From Chloroflexota bacterium (GTDB lineage Bacteria > Chloroflexota > Anaerolineae > UBA4142), in the NCBI GenBank assembly GCA_016219275.1, contig JACRBM010000016.1, positions 109,971 through 173,970 on the forward strand: a DNA stretch of 64,000 bases, read 5' to 3'. Below are positions 40,966 through 49,323 of the stretch, piece after piece (position 1 is the stretch's first letter; each line of letters starts with the position of its first letter). The position numbers and the translations under genes are program-made. A model generated the notes under the pieces. That model was not told where the DNA came from, searched no databases, and saw only the letters and a list, made by a program, of their open reading frames with translations.

Positions 40966-43155
40966 ATGACAAAATTAGGCGACTCGATTACGCGCATTGA
41001 CGCGCGCGCCAAAGTGACCGGCGACGCGCAGTATCCCGGCGACATCAGTTTGCCGGGACAACTCTGGATGAAAGTGTTGTTCGCGCGACGACCGCACGCG
41101 CGCATCAAACGGCTCGATACGACAAACGCGCAAGCCGCGCCCGGCGTCGTTCACGTTTTCACTTGGCGCGATGTGCCGGTGAACGAATTCGGACTCGGCT
41201 CGAAAGACGCACCGGTGCTCGTCGCCGACGAGGTGCGCTGGGTCGGCGAAAAAATCGCGCTCGTCGTCGCGGAAACGGAAAGGCAAGCTGAGCACGCGCG
41301 CGATCTCATCGAAGTCGAGTACGAGGATTTGCCGGCGCTCACCGATCCGCATCAAGCGATGAAACCTGGGTCGCCGCAAGTGCATCCCGCGTACGCGGGC
41401 AACGTGATGAAACACATTCCGATTCGCAAAGGCGATGTGGAAAAAGGTTTTGTTGAAGCCGATGTAATCATCGAAAGTGAGTATCACACGCCCGCGCAAG
41501 AGCACGCCTACTTGCAACCCGAAGCCGGCGTCGCGTACCTGGACGACGAAAAACGCGTGACGGTGGTCGTCGGCGGGCAGTGGACGCACGAAGACCAGGA
41601 ACAAATCGCGCACGCGCTTGGCTTGCCGCTTGATCAGGTGCGCGTGATCTATCCGGCGATTGGCGGCGCGTTCGGCGGACGCGAGGACATGAGCGTGCAA
41701 ATCATTCTCGCGCTCGCGGCGCTGAAACTAAATCGCCCGGTGAAAATCATCTGGTCGCGCGAAGAGAGCATCCTTGGTCACCACAAACGCCATCCGATGT
41801 GGTTCAAATCGAAATGGGGCGCGACGCGCGACGGCAAGATCATCGCGGCAGAAGTGGAAATCATCGCGGACGCCGGACCGTACATGTACACGTCGCCGAA
41901 AGTGCTGGGCAACGCGGCATTCGGCGCGGTCGGTCCGTACGAGGTGCCGAACGTCAAGGTGGATGCGTACGCGGTCACGACGAACAACATCGTCGCCGGC
42001 GCGTTTCGCGGATTCGGTGGACCGCAAGCGCACTTTCAAGCCGAAACGCAAATGAACAAACTCGCGGAAAAACTGGGGATGGATCCGGTCGAACTGCGAT
42101 TGAAAAATGTTCTGCGCGAAGATTCGCTTCTCTCGACGCAGACGACGTTGCCGGGTGGTATTGTGAGTTTAGCGCAGGTGGTGGAACAGTGTGCGGAGGA
42201 GTTTGGGTGGGAAAGAAAGGGAAATGAGGGAAAGACCATCACGCCATTCGCCATTCGCCATTCGCCACTTGTCACAGGTCACGGTTTCGCGTGCGCTCTG
42301 AAAAACATTGGCTTTTCGTTCGGCTACCAGGAAAACGCGTGGGCGAAGGTTGAGTTGTACGGCGCGGGTGAAATCGAAAAGGTGATTGTGTATCACGCGG
42401 CGGCGGAGGTCGGTCAAGGCACGCACACCGCGCTCGCGCAGATGGCGGCAACGACGCTCGGCGTCGCGCTCGAAAAAATCGAACTGCGCGTGTCCGACAC
42501 CGCGACGAGCGAAAGTTCGGGGAGCGTGTCCGCGTCGCGCATGACGTACATGGGCGGCAACGCGATCAAGGGCGCGGCTGAACGTGCGTTGAAAAAATGG
42601 AACGACGAGGAACGTCCGGCAATTGCCGAGTACAAATATCTCGCGCCGCCCACGACGAACTATGATCCGGAAACCGGCAAATCGAAACCGAACGTCGCGT
42701 ACGGGTACGTCGCCGAAGCGGTCGAGGTGCAAGTGGACGCCGAGACCGGGCAAGTGCGCGTGGTGCGCGTGACGTGCGTGGACGATGTGGGCAAGGCGAT
42801 CAATCCCAGGTTGATTGAAGGACAAATTGAAGGCGCCATCGCGCAGGCGCAGGGTTGGACGATTCAAGAAAACTTCCAATCGAAGAATGGCAATGTGCTA
42901 ACGCCGACATTTTCGACGTACCTGATCCCAGGAATCCTGGATGTGCCAGATCGAGTGGACTCGGTGATCCTGGAATATCCGGACCGCGATGGACCCTGGG
43001 GCGTGCGCGGCATGGCGGAGATGCCGTTCATCCCGCTCGCGCCGGCGCTCATCGCGGCGGTGCACGATGCGACCGGCGTGTGGTTCGACGAATTTCCGCT
43101 GACACCGTGGCGCGTAGTCGAAGGGCTGAAGCAAAAACAAATCGAACGCGCATAA
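40966..43155 (+). CDS. Molybdopterin-binding subunit of a xanthine dehydrogenase-family hydroxylase
   Basis: 729 residues from the ATG at 40966 ('aaagg' 7 bases upstream); a TTG 16 codons earlier is possible. Typical large-subunit features: RIDARAKVTGDAQYPGDI, the a/b hammerhead, then IGGAFGGRED, GAFRGFGGPQ, AAAEVGQGTHTALAQ, and GVRGMAEMPFIPLAPA with the catalytic Glu. It would hydroxylate or oxidise a heterocycle, aldehyde or CO-type substrate. The FAD and 2Fe-2S subunit genes that normally accompany it are absent. Residues about 420-435 (TPFAIRHSPLVTG) are encoded by a run of cgccatt repeats, an in-frame insertion. Confidence 0.88.
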   Translation: MTKLGDSITRIDARAKVTGDAQYPGDISLPGQLWMKVLFARRPHARIKRLDTTNAQAAPGVVHVFTWRDVPVNEFGLGSKDAPVLVADEVRWVGEKIALVVAETERQAEHARDLIEVEYEDLPALTDPHQAMKPGSPQVHPAYAGNVMKHIPIRKGDVEKGFVEADVIIESEYHTPAQEHAYLQPEAGVAYLDDEKRVTVVVGGQWTHEDQEQIAHALGLPLDQVRVIYPAIGGAFGGREDMSVQIILALAALKLNRPVKIIWSREESILGHHKRHPMWFKSKWGATRDGKIIAAEVEIIADAGPYMYTSPKVLGNAAFGAVGPYEVPNVKVDAYAVTTNNIVAGAFRGFGGPQAHFQAETQMNKLAEKLGMDPVELRLKNVLREDSLLSTQTTLPGGIVSLAQVVEQCAEEFGWERKGNEGKTITPFAIRHSPLVTGHGFACALKNIGFSFGYQENAWAKVELYGAGEIEKVIVYHAAAEVGQGTHTALAQMAATTLGVALEKIELRVSDTATSESSGSVSASRMTYMGGNAIKGAAERALKKWNDEERPAIAEYKYLAPPTTNYDPETGKSKPNVAYGYVAEAVEVQVDAETGQVRVVRVTCVDDVGKAINPRLIEGQIEGAIAQAQGWTIQENFQSKNGNVLTPTFSTYLIPGILDVPDRVDSVILEYPDRDGPWGVRGMAEMPFIPLAPALIAAVHDATGVWFDEFPLTPWRVVEGLKQKQIERA
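42242..42269. repeat. Tandem cgccatt repeat inside the molybdenum hydroxylase gene
   Basis: Three exact copies of the 7-base unit cgccatt followed by cgccact, preceded by a purine-rich stretch (gaaagaaagggaaatgaggg). Reading frame is kept; the insert falls at a surface-loop-like position. Confidence 0.75.
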
Positions 43156-43158
43156 AAA

Positions 43159-43665
43159 ATGAAAGCGACCAAAGATCGGATCATCCGTGAGTTGACTGAA
43201 ACACGTCAGCATATTCTCGATCTGGTAGCAACACTTGCGCCGGAAAAACGGGATGTGATCTTCCTCGGCACGTGGTCGGTCCAGGATTTGCTCGCGCATC
43301 TTGCCGGTTGGGATTTCACGAACGCGGATTCGGTGAAGGAAATCCGTCGCGGCAAAATGCCGAGTTGCCTCACGCATTGGAATCCAAATTGGGCGGCATA
43401 CAACGCCAAGCTGGTTCAGAAATACAAACACGCCAACTGGGGTGAGATGCTGGACTTGATTCAGTTATCGCATCATGACCTCATCAAGTTTCTCGCAAAA
43501 ATCTCCGCGACAGATTTCGAGAAAGATTTCGCCGTGCGTTCGCCGCGCGGCAGGACCATCACAATTGCTAACTTTCTTCAAACCGAAATAGACGACGAAC
43601 GTAAACATGGTCAACAGATTCGGCATTGGGTCGAATCCAATGTCCGAACGGAGCAAACGCCATGA
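43159..43665 (+). CDS. DinB/ClbS-like four-helix-bundle protein
   Basis: 168 residues. The N-terminal helix MKATKDRIIRELTETRQHILDLV and the segment LGTWSVQDLLAHLAGWDFTNADSVKEI are typical of the DinB superfamily (ClbS/DfsB branch), whose members bind a metal or a small electrophile through His residues; one such His lies in LLAHLAGWD. Others may come from QLSHHD and DDERKHGQQI. Starts 3 bp after the hydroxylase stop and overlaps the next start (ATGA), so it begins a three-gene operon. Role unknown; ClbS itself resists a genotoxin. Confidence 0.75.
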   Translation: MKATKDRIIRELTETRQHILDLVATLAPEKRDVIFLGTWSVQDLLAHLAGWDFTNADSVKEIRRGKMPSCLTHWNPNWAAYNAKLVQKYKHANWGEMLDLIQLSHHDLIKFLAKISATDFEKDFAVRSPRGRTITIANFLQTEIDDERKHGQQIRHWVESNVRTEQTP

Positions 43666-44648
43666 GAATTTTCGTTACGGGCGGAACCGGCTTTATCGGC
43701 AGATCGCTCGTGTCGCAACTCATCCAACGCGGCGACCAAGTCGTGTGCCTTGTCCGCGATCCGGCAAAAGCCGGCGGATTGGCGCAAGCCGGCGCGCAAC
43801 TCGCGCGGGGCGATGTGACGAATCGCGCGATGGTGTGCGCGGCGATGCGCGGCGCAGATGTGGTCATGCACCTCGCCGCGATCTACGAAATCGGACTGCA
43901 CTACGCCAAGACGATGCGTCCGATCAACGTGGAGGGCACGCGGAATGTGCTCGAGTCGGCGGCGGAACTCGGCGTGCCGAAAATCATTCACACGAGCACG
44001 GTGGGCGTGTTCGGCAATACACATACGTGCGTTGTGGATGAGACCTATCGAACCGAGAAAACCGGATTGGCGACCAATTACGAACGCACGAAATGGGAAG
44101 CCCATTATGAGGTTGCAGTACCACTACAGAAACGCGGCGCGCCGGTCATCATCACCCAGCCCGGCGGCGTCGTGGGTCCCGGCGACACCAGTCCGATCAC
44201 GCAGGCGTACGATTTCTTTCTCAATCGCTCGCCGGTCATGTTCGGCGGAAACTCGGGACTGACCTGGGCGCACGTGGACGACATCGCGGCGGGGCATATT
44301 CTCGCGTTCGAACGCGGACGACCGGGCGAAGCGTACATTCTGGCGGGACCGTGCCTGACCTACAAGCAGACTTTTGATTTGTGGTCGGAACTGACCGGCA
44401 TTCCCACGCCTTCGATCTGGGTGCCGGGCTGGGTCGTGGGCGCGGTGTATCCCATCGTGAATGCCTGGGAACGCGCGGGACTATCAATTCCAATTTCCGC
44501 CGAGGCATTACCCTCGTTGACCGATTGCACTTACTTTGCGAGCGCGGACAAGGCGAAACGCGAACTGGGTTGGCAACCGCGTCCCATCGAAGAAGCGTTC
44601 CGCGAAGTGATGGCTTATGAAATCGAAAAAAGAAAAAAGAAAAAATGA
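43662..44648 (+). CDS. NAD-dependent epimerase/dehydratase (extended SDR)
   Basis: 328 residues from the ATG at 43662. FVTGGTGFIGRSLV is the Rossmann motif, DVVMHLAA the second glycine-side strand, THTSTVG-type position (IIHTSTVGVFG) the catalytic Ser/Thr, and YERTKWEAHY the YxxxK catalytic pair. QPGGVVGPGD follows as in dihydroflavonol-reductase-like members. Likely reduces or isomerises a sugar-nucleotide or hydroxy-ketone. ATGA overlaps at both ends link it to the DinB-like gene and yjbQ-like gene. Confidence 0.88.
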   Translation: MRIFVTGGTGFIGRSLVSQLIQRGDQVVCLVRDPAKAGGLAQAGAQLARGDVTNRAMVCAAMRGADVVMHLAAIYEIGLHYAKTMRPINVEGTRNVLESAAELGVPKIIHTSTVGVFGNTHTCVVDETYRTEKTGLATNYERTKWEAHYEVAVPLQKRGAPVIITQPGGVVGPGDTSPITQAYDFFLNRSPVMFGGNSGLTWAHVDDIAAGHILAFERGRPGEAYILAGPCLTYKQTFDLWSELTGIPTPSIWVPGWVVGAVYPIVNAWERAGLSIPISAEALPSLTDCTYFASADKAKRELGWQPRPIEEAFREVMAYEIEKRKKKK

Positions 44649-45061
44649 TCATCACTCGCGAACTGCACGTCAAATCGCGCGGCGATTTTGATGTGCTCGA
44701 CATCACGGAGCAAGTAGCGCGCGCGGTCACGGAATCGAAAATGGTCGCCGGCATCGTCACGATTTTTTGTCCCGGTTCGACCGGCGGATTGACGACGATT
44801 GAATTTGAAGACGGCGTCGTCCACGATTTGCATCAAGTGTTGGACGAGATCACGCCGCCGAACCGCGCGTATCGCCACCACTTGCGCTGGCACGACGATA
44901 ACGGACACTCACACATTCGCGCCGCGTTGATCGGACCTTCGCTCACCGTGCCGATAGTCGGCGGAGAACTAACGCTCGGCACATGGCAACAGATCGTGTT
45001 CTGCGATTTCGACACGAGTCCGCGCGCGAGGAAGTTAGTCGTGCAGGTGATGGGGGAATAG
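44645..45061 (+). CDS. YjbQ-family protein
   Basis: 138 residues with the whole family pattern: VTIFCPGSTGGLTTIEFEDGVVHDLHQVLDEI, then YRHHLRWHDDNGHSHIRAALIGPSLTVPIVGGELTLGTWQQIVFCDFD. The three-sided beta-barrel presents conserved His residues (HH..H..H.H) for a metal or phosphate site. E. coli YjbQ has weak thiamine-phosphate synthase activity; the true role is unsettled. Overlaps the epimerase by 4 bp and ends directly before a hairpin terminator. Confidence 0.9.
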   Translation: MIITRELHVKSRGDFDVLDITEQVARAVTESKMVAGIVTIFCPGSTGGLTTIEFEDGVVHDLHQVLDEITPPNRAYRHHLRWHDDNGHSHIRAALIGPSLTVPIVGGELTLGTWQQIVFCDFDTSPRARKLVVQVMGE

Positions 45062-45074
45062 GGACAAAAAAACA

Positions 45075-45107
45075 ATATGCCACCTCGCTTTGAGGTGGCG
45101 TATTTTA
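45075..45107 (+). terminator. Terminator after the yjbQ-like gene
   Basis: atatgccacctc-gctt-gaggtggcgtat hairpin followed by 'tttattt'. It separates the preceding operon from the AT-richer module. Confidence 0.8.
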
Positions 45108-45152
45108 TTTCTGCACGACGGATAGTGTTCCAGAAACTTAAGGTAAAAACAC

Positions 45153-45180
45153 TTGACAAGAAATGGATTTTCGTTATAAT
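45153..45180 (+). promoter_or_regulatory. Consensus sigma-70 promoter of the winged-helix/DUF5343 module
   Basis: TTGACA (45153-45158), 16-base spacer and TATAAT (45175-45180): both boxes are perfect matches to consensus, the best in the window. The two palindromes directly downstream suggest tight repression. Confidence 0.88.
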
Positions 45181-45215
45181 GTTATTGAAAATAACACGAT
45201 AACGGTATACCGTTA
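45181..45215 (+). promoter_or_regulatory. Two palindromic operator candidates
   Basis: gttattgaaaataac (45181-45195; gttatt/aataac arms) and taacggtataccgtta (45200-45215; perfect 16-bp palindrome) lie between the -10 box and the ribosome binding site. They are placed where a repressor would block transcription; the winged-helix product is the natural candidate. Confidence 0.6.
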
Positions 45216-45228
45216 CAAAAGGAGAAAT

Positions 45229-45639
45229 GTGTCGGACGATATTCTTGAACAATTAATTGTTAAGCGTGAGCAATTGGAGCGGGACCAGAAAACACAATTA
45301 GTCAAAATGGTTTTGCCGTTTGCCGCAATTGATCCCGAGAAGGGGCGAGTGCACCCTAAAGCGCCCTTTGATGAACTCAACGCCAAACACAAAGTGTTGG
45401 TTTATCTCCTGGCGAGATTGGCACTTTCTGCTTTGCCTGACGCGAAAACGTCTGCGGCTGTCTCTCCCAAAGAAGTGGAGGATGAAACAGGTCTTCCCGG
45501 TGGCACAGTTAGGCCCAAGTTGACTCAGCTCGAAAAAGAGCGATTGGTTATCAGGAATGAAGGGGGTTACTATGTAACATCTGCAATATTGCACCGCGCA
45601 TTCAAAGAACTTGAGTCATACCTTTCCAAAACCGAATAA
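45229..45639 (+). CDS. Winged-helix-domain protein
   Basis: 136 residues from the GTG at 45229, preceded by 'aaaggag'; an in-frame ATG at 45163 lies inside the promoter and is rejected. Residues 1-60 are helical and charged (DDILEQLIVKREQLERDQKTQLVKMVLPFAAIDPE). Residues 65-130 form a winged helix: KVLVYLLARLALSAL, SPKEVEDETGLPGGTVRPKLTQLEKERLVIRNEGGYYVT. The protein could be a repressor of its own operon or a fusion of effector and DNA-binding parts. It is followed 23 bp later by the DUF5343-like gene. Base composition is visibly poorer in GC than in neighbouring genes, suggesting transfer. Confidence 0.8.
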   Translation: MSDDILEQLIVKREQLERDQKTQLVKMVLPFAAIDPEKGRVHPKAPFDELNAKHKVLVYLLARLALSALPDAKTSAAVSPKEVEDETGLPGGTVRPKLTQLEKERLVIRNEGGYYVTSAILHRAFKELESYLSKTE

Positions 45640-45662
45640 TACCAACAAAGGAGAGTATCTAA

Positions 45663-46118
45663 ATGAAAAAGGAAATTGAAGCCACTTCGCTTGGATATCC
45701 ATTCCCTGCCTCAAAAAGTATGGCAGAGATGATGGACTTCGTTCGTCAACCTGATTGGAAAATGAAGATTGACGAGTCTGTAGTCAAGAAACTGAGAATA
45801 GCAACGAACAACGAACCAAAGGTAGTCGCGGCTCTTCGCTTTCTTGGAGTAATTGATAAAGATGGTATGCCAACACCAAATTTCGATGCACTCAAAAAAG
45901 ACTACAAAGCCACATTGAATCGCTTGGTGAAAGCCAACTACGGAGAGTTGTTCACATTAATTCCGCCAACGATGATGACAAAAGAGCGCGTCAGAAATCA
46001 CTTTGGTACCAAAAAGCAAACAGACGAACGCCGGATGAGGTTCTTTATGTGGGTATGTGGCGAAGCAGGTATCGAATTACCAAACCTCGAACCTGAAAAA
46101 GCCACAAAGAAACATTAG
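45663..46118 (+). CDS. DUF5343-like protein
   Basis: 151 residues with 'aaaggag' upstream. SLGYPFPASKSMAEMMDFVRQPDWKMKIDESVVKKLRIATNNEPKVVAALRFLGVIDKDGMPTP is the DUF5343 N-terminal helical pattern, then a middle helix pair (LNRLVKANYGELFTLIPP), and VRNHFGTKKQTDERRMRFFMWVCGEAGIEL. The family is widespread, its function unknown. It pairs here with a winged-helix protein in an operon with its own promoter and terminator, like an accessory, possibly defence-related, cargo module. That last point is inference only. Confidence 0.8.
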   Translation: MKKEIEATSLGYPFPASKSMAEMMDFVRQPDWKMKIDESVVKKLRIATNNEPKVVAALRFLGVIDKDGMPTPNFDALKKDYKATLNRLVKANYGELFTLIPPTMMTKERVRNHFGTKKQTDERRMRFFMWVCGEAGIELPNLEPEKATKKH

Positions 46119-46140
46119 ATAAAAACAAGCTATGTAGGTA

Positions 46141-46180
46141 AAACAATAGACGACCTTGATGGCAAGGTCGTCTATTGTTT
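46141..46180. terminator. Strong bidirectional terminator
   Basis: aaacaatagacgacctt (46141-46157) is an exact inverted repeat of 46164-46180 with a 6-base loop; A-tract before and T-tract after the stem. It closes the DUF5343 module. Confidence 0.85.
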
Positions 46181-46245
46181 ACAGCATGTCAAGATAATTC
46201 AACGTTAATTCTTTGCAAAGAATTGCGCGGCTCGTTCAAAAGACC

Positions 46246-46275
46246 TTGACCTCGCCCAACACTCTCCGGTATAAC
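46246..46275 (+). promoter_or_regulatory. Promoter of the sugar dehydrogenase gene
   Basis: TTGACC (46246-46251), 18-base spacer, TATAAC (46270-46275), 28 bases before the ATG at 46303. Confidence 0.6.
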
Positions 46276-46302
46276 AGATGCGTCCGCTTCAAGGAGCGTA
46301 GA

Positions 46303-47505
46303 ATGCCAACTCTGATTCGTGTTTCGATTTTTTTGTTGATGCTCGCGCTCGTCGCGTGCGCGTCACCCGCGCCGACACCGACCGCCGCGCCCACTCCCGT
46401 ACCTACGCGCGCGCCAGTCGCAACTGCCGCGCCAACCGCCGCGCCGACCGTCGCGCCGGCAAACGCGCCTGCGCCGGTCACGACAACGCCAAGCGTCGCC
46501 GTGTTTGCAAAAGGACTGGACACACCCTGGGCGATAGATTTCGCGCCGGACGGTCGCGCGTTTCTCACCGAACGACTGGGCGCAATTCGCATCATTCAAG
46601 ATGGCAAACTGCAAACCGAACCCTGGATGAAATTACCGGTCGCCGAAACCGGCGAAGCCGGCTTGCTGGGTCTGGCGCTGGATTCGCAATTTGCAAACAA
46701 TCGTTTTGTCTACGTCGCGTACACGTACCGCAACGACGCGGGACGGTTGCTCAATCGGCTCGTGCGTTTGCGCGAGGAGAACGGCAAAGGCGTACTCGAT
46801 AAAATTTTGCTCGATAACATCCCGGGCAACAGCACGCACGATGGCGGACGCGTCAGGTTCGGTCCCGATGGCAAACTATACTGGACGATGGGCGACGCGC
46901 AGAATCAGCCCGCCGCCCAAGACCCCGCCGCGCTCAACGGAAAAATTTTACGACTCAACGCGGATGGCACGATTCCCGGCGACAATCCGTTTCCCAATTC
47001 GCCGGTCTATTCGTACGGGCATCGCAATCCGCAAGGACTCGCGTGGCAACCTGGGACGAATCGTTTGTACGCAACCGAGCACGGACCGAGCGGCGGCGCA
47101 GAATGCTGTCGCGACGAAATCAATTTCATCGAACCCGGCAAGAATTATGGCTGGTCAATTATCACGGGGGATCGAACACACGAGGGAATGCTTGCGCCGG
47201 TGATGCACAGCGGCAACTCGACGACGTGGGCGCCGAGCGGCGCGACATTTGTGACGCGCGGACCCTGGGCGGGATCGTTCGTCTTCGTCGGTTTGCGCGG
47301 GCAAGCATTGTATCGCGTCACGTTCGACAAGGACAATCCGCGCAAGGTCGCGGATTTCAAAACGAGTTTCAATCAGCAGTACGGACGTTTGCGCGATGTG
47401 GTCGAAGGACCGGACGGGGCGCTGTATGTTCTTTCGTCGAACGCCGATGGACGCGGCTCGGTCGGCGCGGACGGCGACGTGGTGTTGCGCGTCACGTTCA
47501 GGTAG
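46303..47505 (+). CDS. PQQ-type (soluble aldose) sugar dehydrogenase, lipoprotein
   Basis: 400 residues from the ATG at 46303 ('aaggag' 7 bases upstream). Signal peptide with lipobox LVACASP, then a Thr/Ala/Pro-rich linker (about 20-65) and a six-bladed GSDH propeller: GLDTPWAIDFAPDGRAFLTER, GLLGLALDSQFANNRFVYVAY, THDGGRVRFGPDGKLYWTMGD, GHRNPQGLAWQPGTNRLYATEHGP, GKNYGWSIITGD. The catalytic His-type residue is in STHDGGRV. It would oxidise aldoses outside the membrane with PQQ; no PQQ synthesis genes are in the window. Its TAG stop is supplied by the left end of a MITE-like element. Confidence 0.9.
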   Translation: MPTLIRVSIFLLMLALVACASPAPTPTAAPTPVPTRAPVATAAPTAAPTVAPANAPAPVTTTPSVAVFAKGLDTPWAIDFAPDGRAFLTERLGAIRIIQDGKLQTEPWMKLPVAETGEAGLLGLALDSQFANNRFVYVAYTYRNDAGRLLNRLVRLREENGKGVLDKILLDNIPGNSTHDGGRVRFGPDGKLYWTMGDAQNQPAAQDPAALNGKILRLNADGTIPGDNPFPNSPVYSYGHRNPQGLAWQPGTNRLYATEHGPSGGAECCRDEINFIEPGKNYGWSIITGDRTHEGMLAPVMHSGNSTTWAPSGATFVTRGPWAGSFVFVGLRGQALYRVTFDKDNPRKVADFKTSFNQQYGRLRDVVEGPDGALYVLSSNADGRGSVGADGDVVLRVTFR

Positions 47506-47604
47506 GGGCGAGGCATTCGCAGAATGTTGATGCTTTGATCATCGCATCTCGAATGCGCTGTGTCTTGTTAAAGAATCACCGTCCCGCGAATGCCTCGCCC
47601 CTAC
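47502..47604. mobile_element. 103-bp MITE-like element, copy 1, with 19-bp terminal inverted repeats
   Basis: Ends GTAGGGGCGAGGCATTCGC (47502-47520) and its reverse complement (47586-47604) are perfect. The other copy (61508-61610) has the same length in opposite orientation and similar interior (..agaatgttgatgctt.. and ..gaatgcg.tgtg.. blocks). The left end supplies the TAG of the sugar dehydrogenase gene, the right end the TAG of pyrG on the other strand. Confidence 0.92.
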
Positions 47605-49217
47605 GTGCCATCGCCGTTGTGCGGATGCTGGGATGCCGCGCGCACGAATTCGTTGAATAACGGGTGCGGACGATCGGGACGCGATTTGAGTTCGGGATGG
47701 AATTGCGAACCGACCATGAATGGATGATCGCGCAGTTCCGCGATTTCGACGAGTGTGCCTTCGGGCGACAAGCCGCTCAAGTCCATGCCGGCGCGGTGCA
47801 GCATGTCGCGGAACGCGTTGTTGAATTCAAAGCGATGGCGATGTCGTTCGTACACCAGGTCTTGCCCGTACGCGCGCGCAGCAATCGTCCCCGGCACGAG
47901 CATGCACGGATATTGTCCCAGGCGCATCGTGCCGCCCATATCGCTGATGCCGCGTTGATCCGCCATCAAATCAATCACCGGGTATTGCGTCGTCCGGTCG
48001 AACTCGGTCGAGTTCGGCTCGTCGCTCTCGAGCGCGTGGCGCGCCAGCTCAATCGTCATCACTTGCATTCCCAGGCACAGACCCAGGTACGGAATTTGAT
48101 GCACGCGCGCATAACGCGCCGCGAGGATTTTGCCCTCGATGCCGCGGTCGCCAAAGCCGCCGGGCACGATGATGCCATCGGCGCGCGCGAGGCGATCAAA
48201 GCCCTTGTTTTTTTCCAAATCCTCGGAGAGAATCCAATCAATTTCAATCGCGCGATGCTGCGCCAGCCCAGCGTGATCTAACGCTTCACGCACGCTCATG
48301 TACGCATCGGGCAATTCGACGTACTTGCCGACCACCGCGATGCGAAGCGATTCTTTCGGCGTGTTGATCTGCTCGACCAACGCGCGCCACGCGGCAAGAT
48401 CGGGTTCGCGATCGGGCAAACCCAGGCGCTCGACGACGAACTTGGCGAGTCCCAATTCCTCCAGAATCAGCGGGACGTGGTAGATGCTCGACGCGGTAAC
48501 GAGCGGAATGACCGCGCGTTTCTCGACATCGGTAAAGAGCGCGATTTTTTCGCGCACCGTATCGTCAATCGGATAATCCGAGCGACACACGATCACGTCC
48601 GGCTGAATACCGATCGCGCGCAATTCCTTGACGCTATGCTGGGTCGGTTTGGTTTTCAATTCGCCGGTCGAGCCGATGTGCGGCAGGAGCGTGACGTGAA
48701 TGTACAGCGCGTTCTCGCGTCCAACATCTTTACGCATTTGGCGAATCGCTTCGAGAAAGGGCAAGCCCTCGATGTCGCCGACGGTGCCGCCCACTTCGAC
48801 GATCAGCACATCGGCGCCTGACGCGCGCGCGGCGAGCACGATGCGTTTCTTGATTTCGTTCGTGATGTGCGGCACGACTTGCACCGTGCCACCCAGGAAA
48901 TCGCCGCGCCGCTCGCGCGCGATCACTTCGCTGTACACTTGACCCGTCGTGACGTTCGACGCGCGCGTCAAGTTTTCGTCAATGAAGCGTTCGTAATGAC
49001 CCAGGTCCAGATCGGTTTCCGCGCCGTCGTCGGTGACGAACACCTCGCCGTGTTGGTACGGCGACATGGTGCCGGGGTCTACATTGATGTACGGGTCGAG
49101 TTTTTGAATCGAAACGCGCACGCCGCGCGCTTTGAGCAAGCGTCCCAGCGCCGCGACGGTGACGCCTTTACCGACGGACGACACGACGCCGCCGGTGCAA
49201 AAAATAAATTTCGGCAT
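47601..49217 (-). CDS. pyrG: CTP synthase
   Basis: 538 residues from the ATG at 49217 ('gaggaa' upstream; an upstream in-frame ATG at 49277 is less likely). [19 protein letters not shown] is the ATP-binding start of the synthase domain (1-265), with [21 protein letters not shown] and the conserved Lys/Asp residues. The C-terminal class I glutaminase shows GLCLGMQ with its Cys near 380 and HPEL with the His. Converts UTP and glutamine to CTP. Stop codon TAG lies inside the terminal repeat of the MITE-like element, so the final codons may be altered from the ancestral end. Confidence 0.96.
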   Translation of the reverse strand: MPKFIFCTGGVVSSVGKGVTVAALGRLLKARGVRVSIQKLDPYINVDPGTMSPYQHGEVFVTDDGAETDLDLGHYERFIDENLTRASNVTTGQVYSEVIARERRGDFLGGTVQVVPHITNEIKKRIVLAARASGADVLIVEVGGTVGDIEGLPFLEAIRQMRKDVGRENALYIHVTLLPHIGSTGELKTKPTQHSVKELRAIGIQPDVIVCRSDYPIDDTVREKIALFTDVEKRAVIPLVTASSIYHVPLILEELGLAKFVVERLGLPDREPDLAAWRALVEQINTPKESLRIAVVGKYVELPDAYMSVREALDHAGLAQHRAIEIDWILSEDLEKNKGFDRLARADGIIVPGGFGDRGIEGKILAARYARVHQIPYLGLCLGMQVMTIELARHALESDEPNSTEFDRTTQYPVIDLMADQRGISDMGGTMRLGQYPCMLVPGTIAARAYGQDLVYERHRHRFEFNNAFRDMLHRAGMDLSGLSPEGTLVEIAELRDHPFMVGSQFHPELKSRPDRPHPLFNEFVRAASQHPHNGDGT

Positions 49218-49323
49218 TTTATATTCCTCGTTGGCGCGTGCGAATTGCCGCGCCCACACAACAAAAACACGGGGCAAAATTGCTCCGTGTTTTTAGATCT
49301 GCTGTGACGATGGCGGCACTCCT

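Noticed and set aside
45163..45228. Upstream ATG start for the winged-helix protein
   Set aside because: The frame runs through the -10 box and both palindromes; the GTG at 45229 follows 'aaaggag'.
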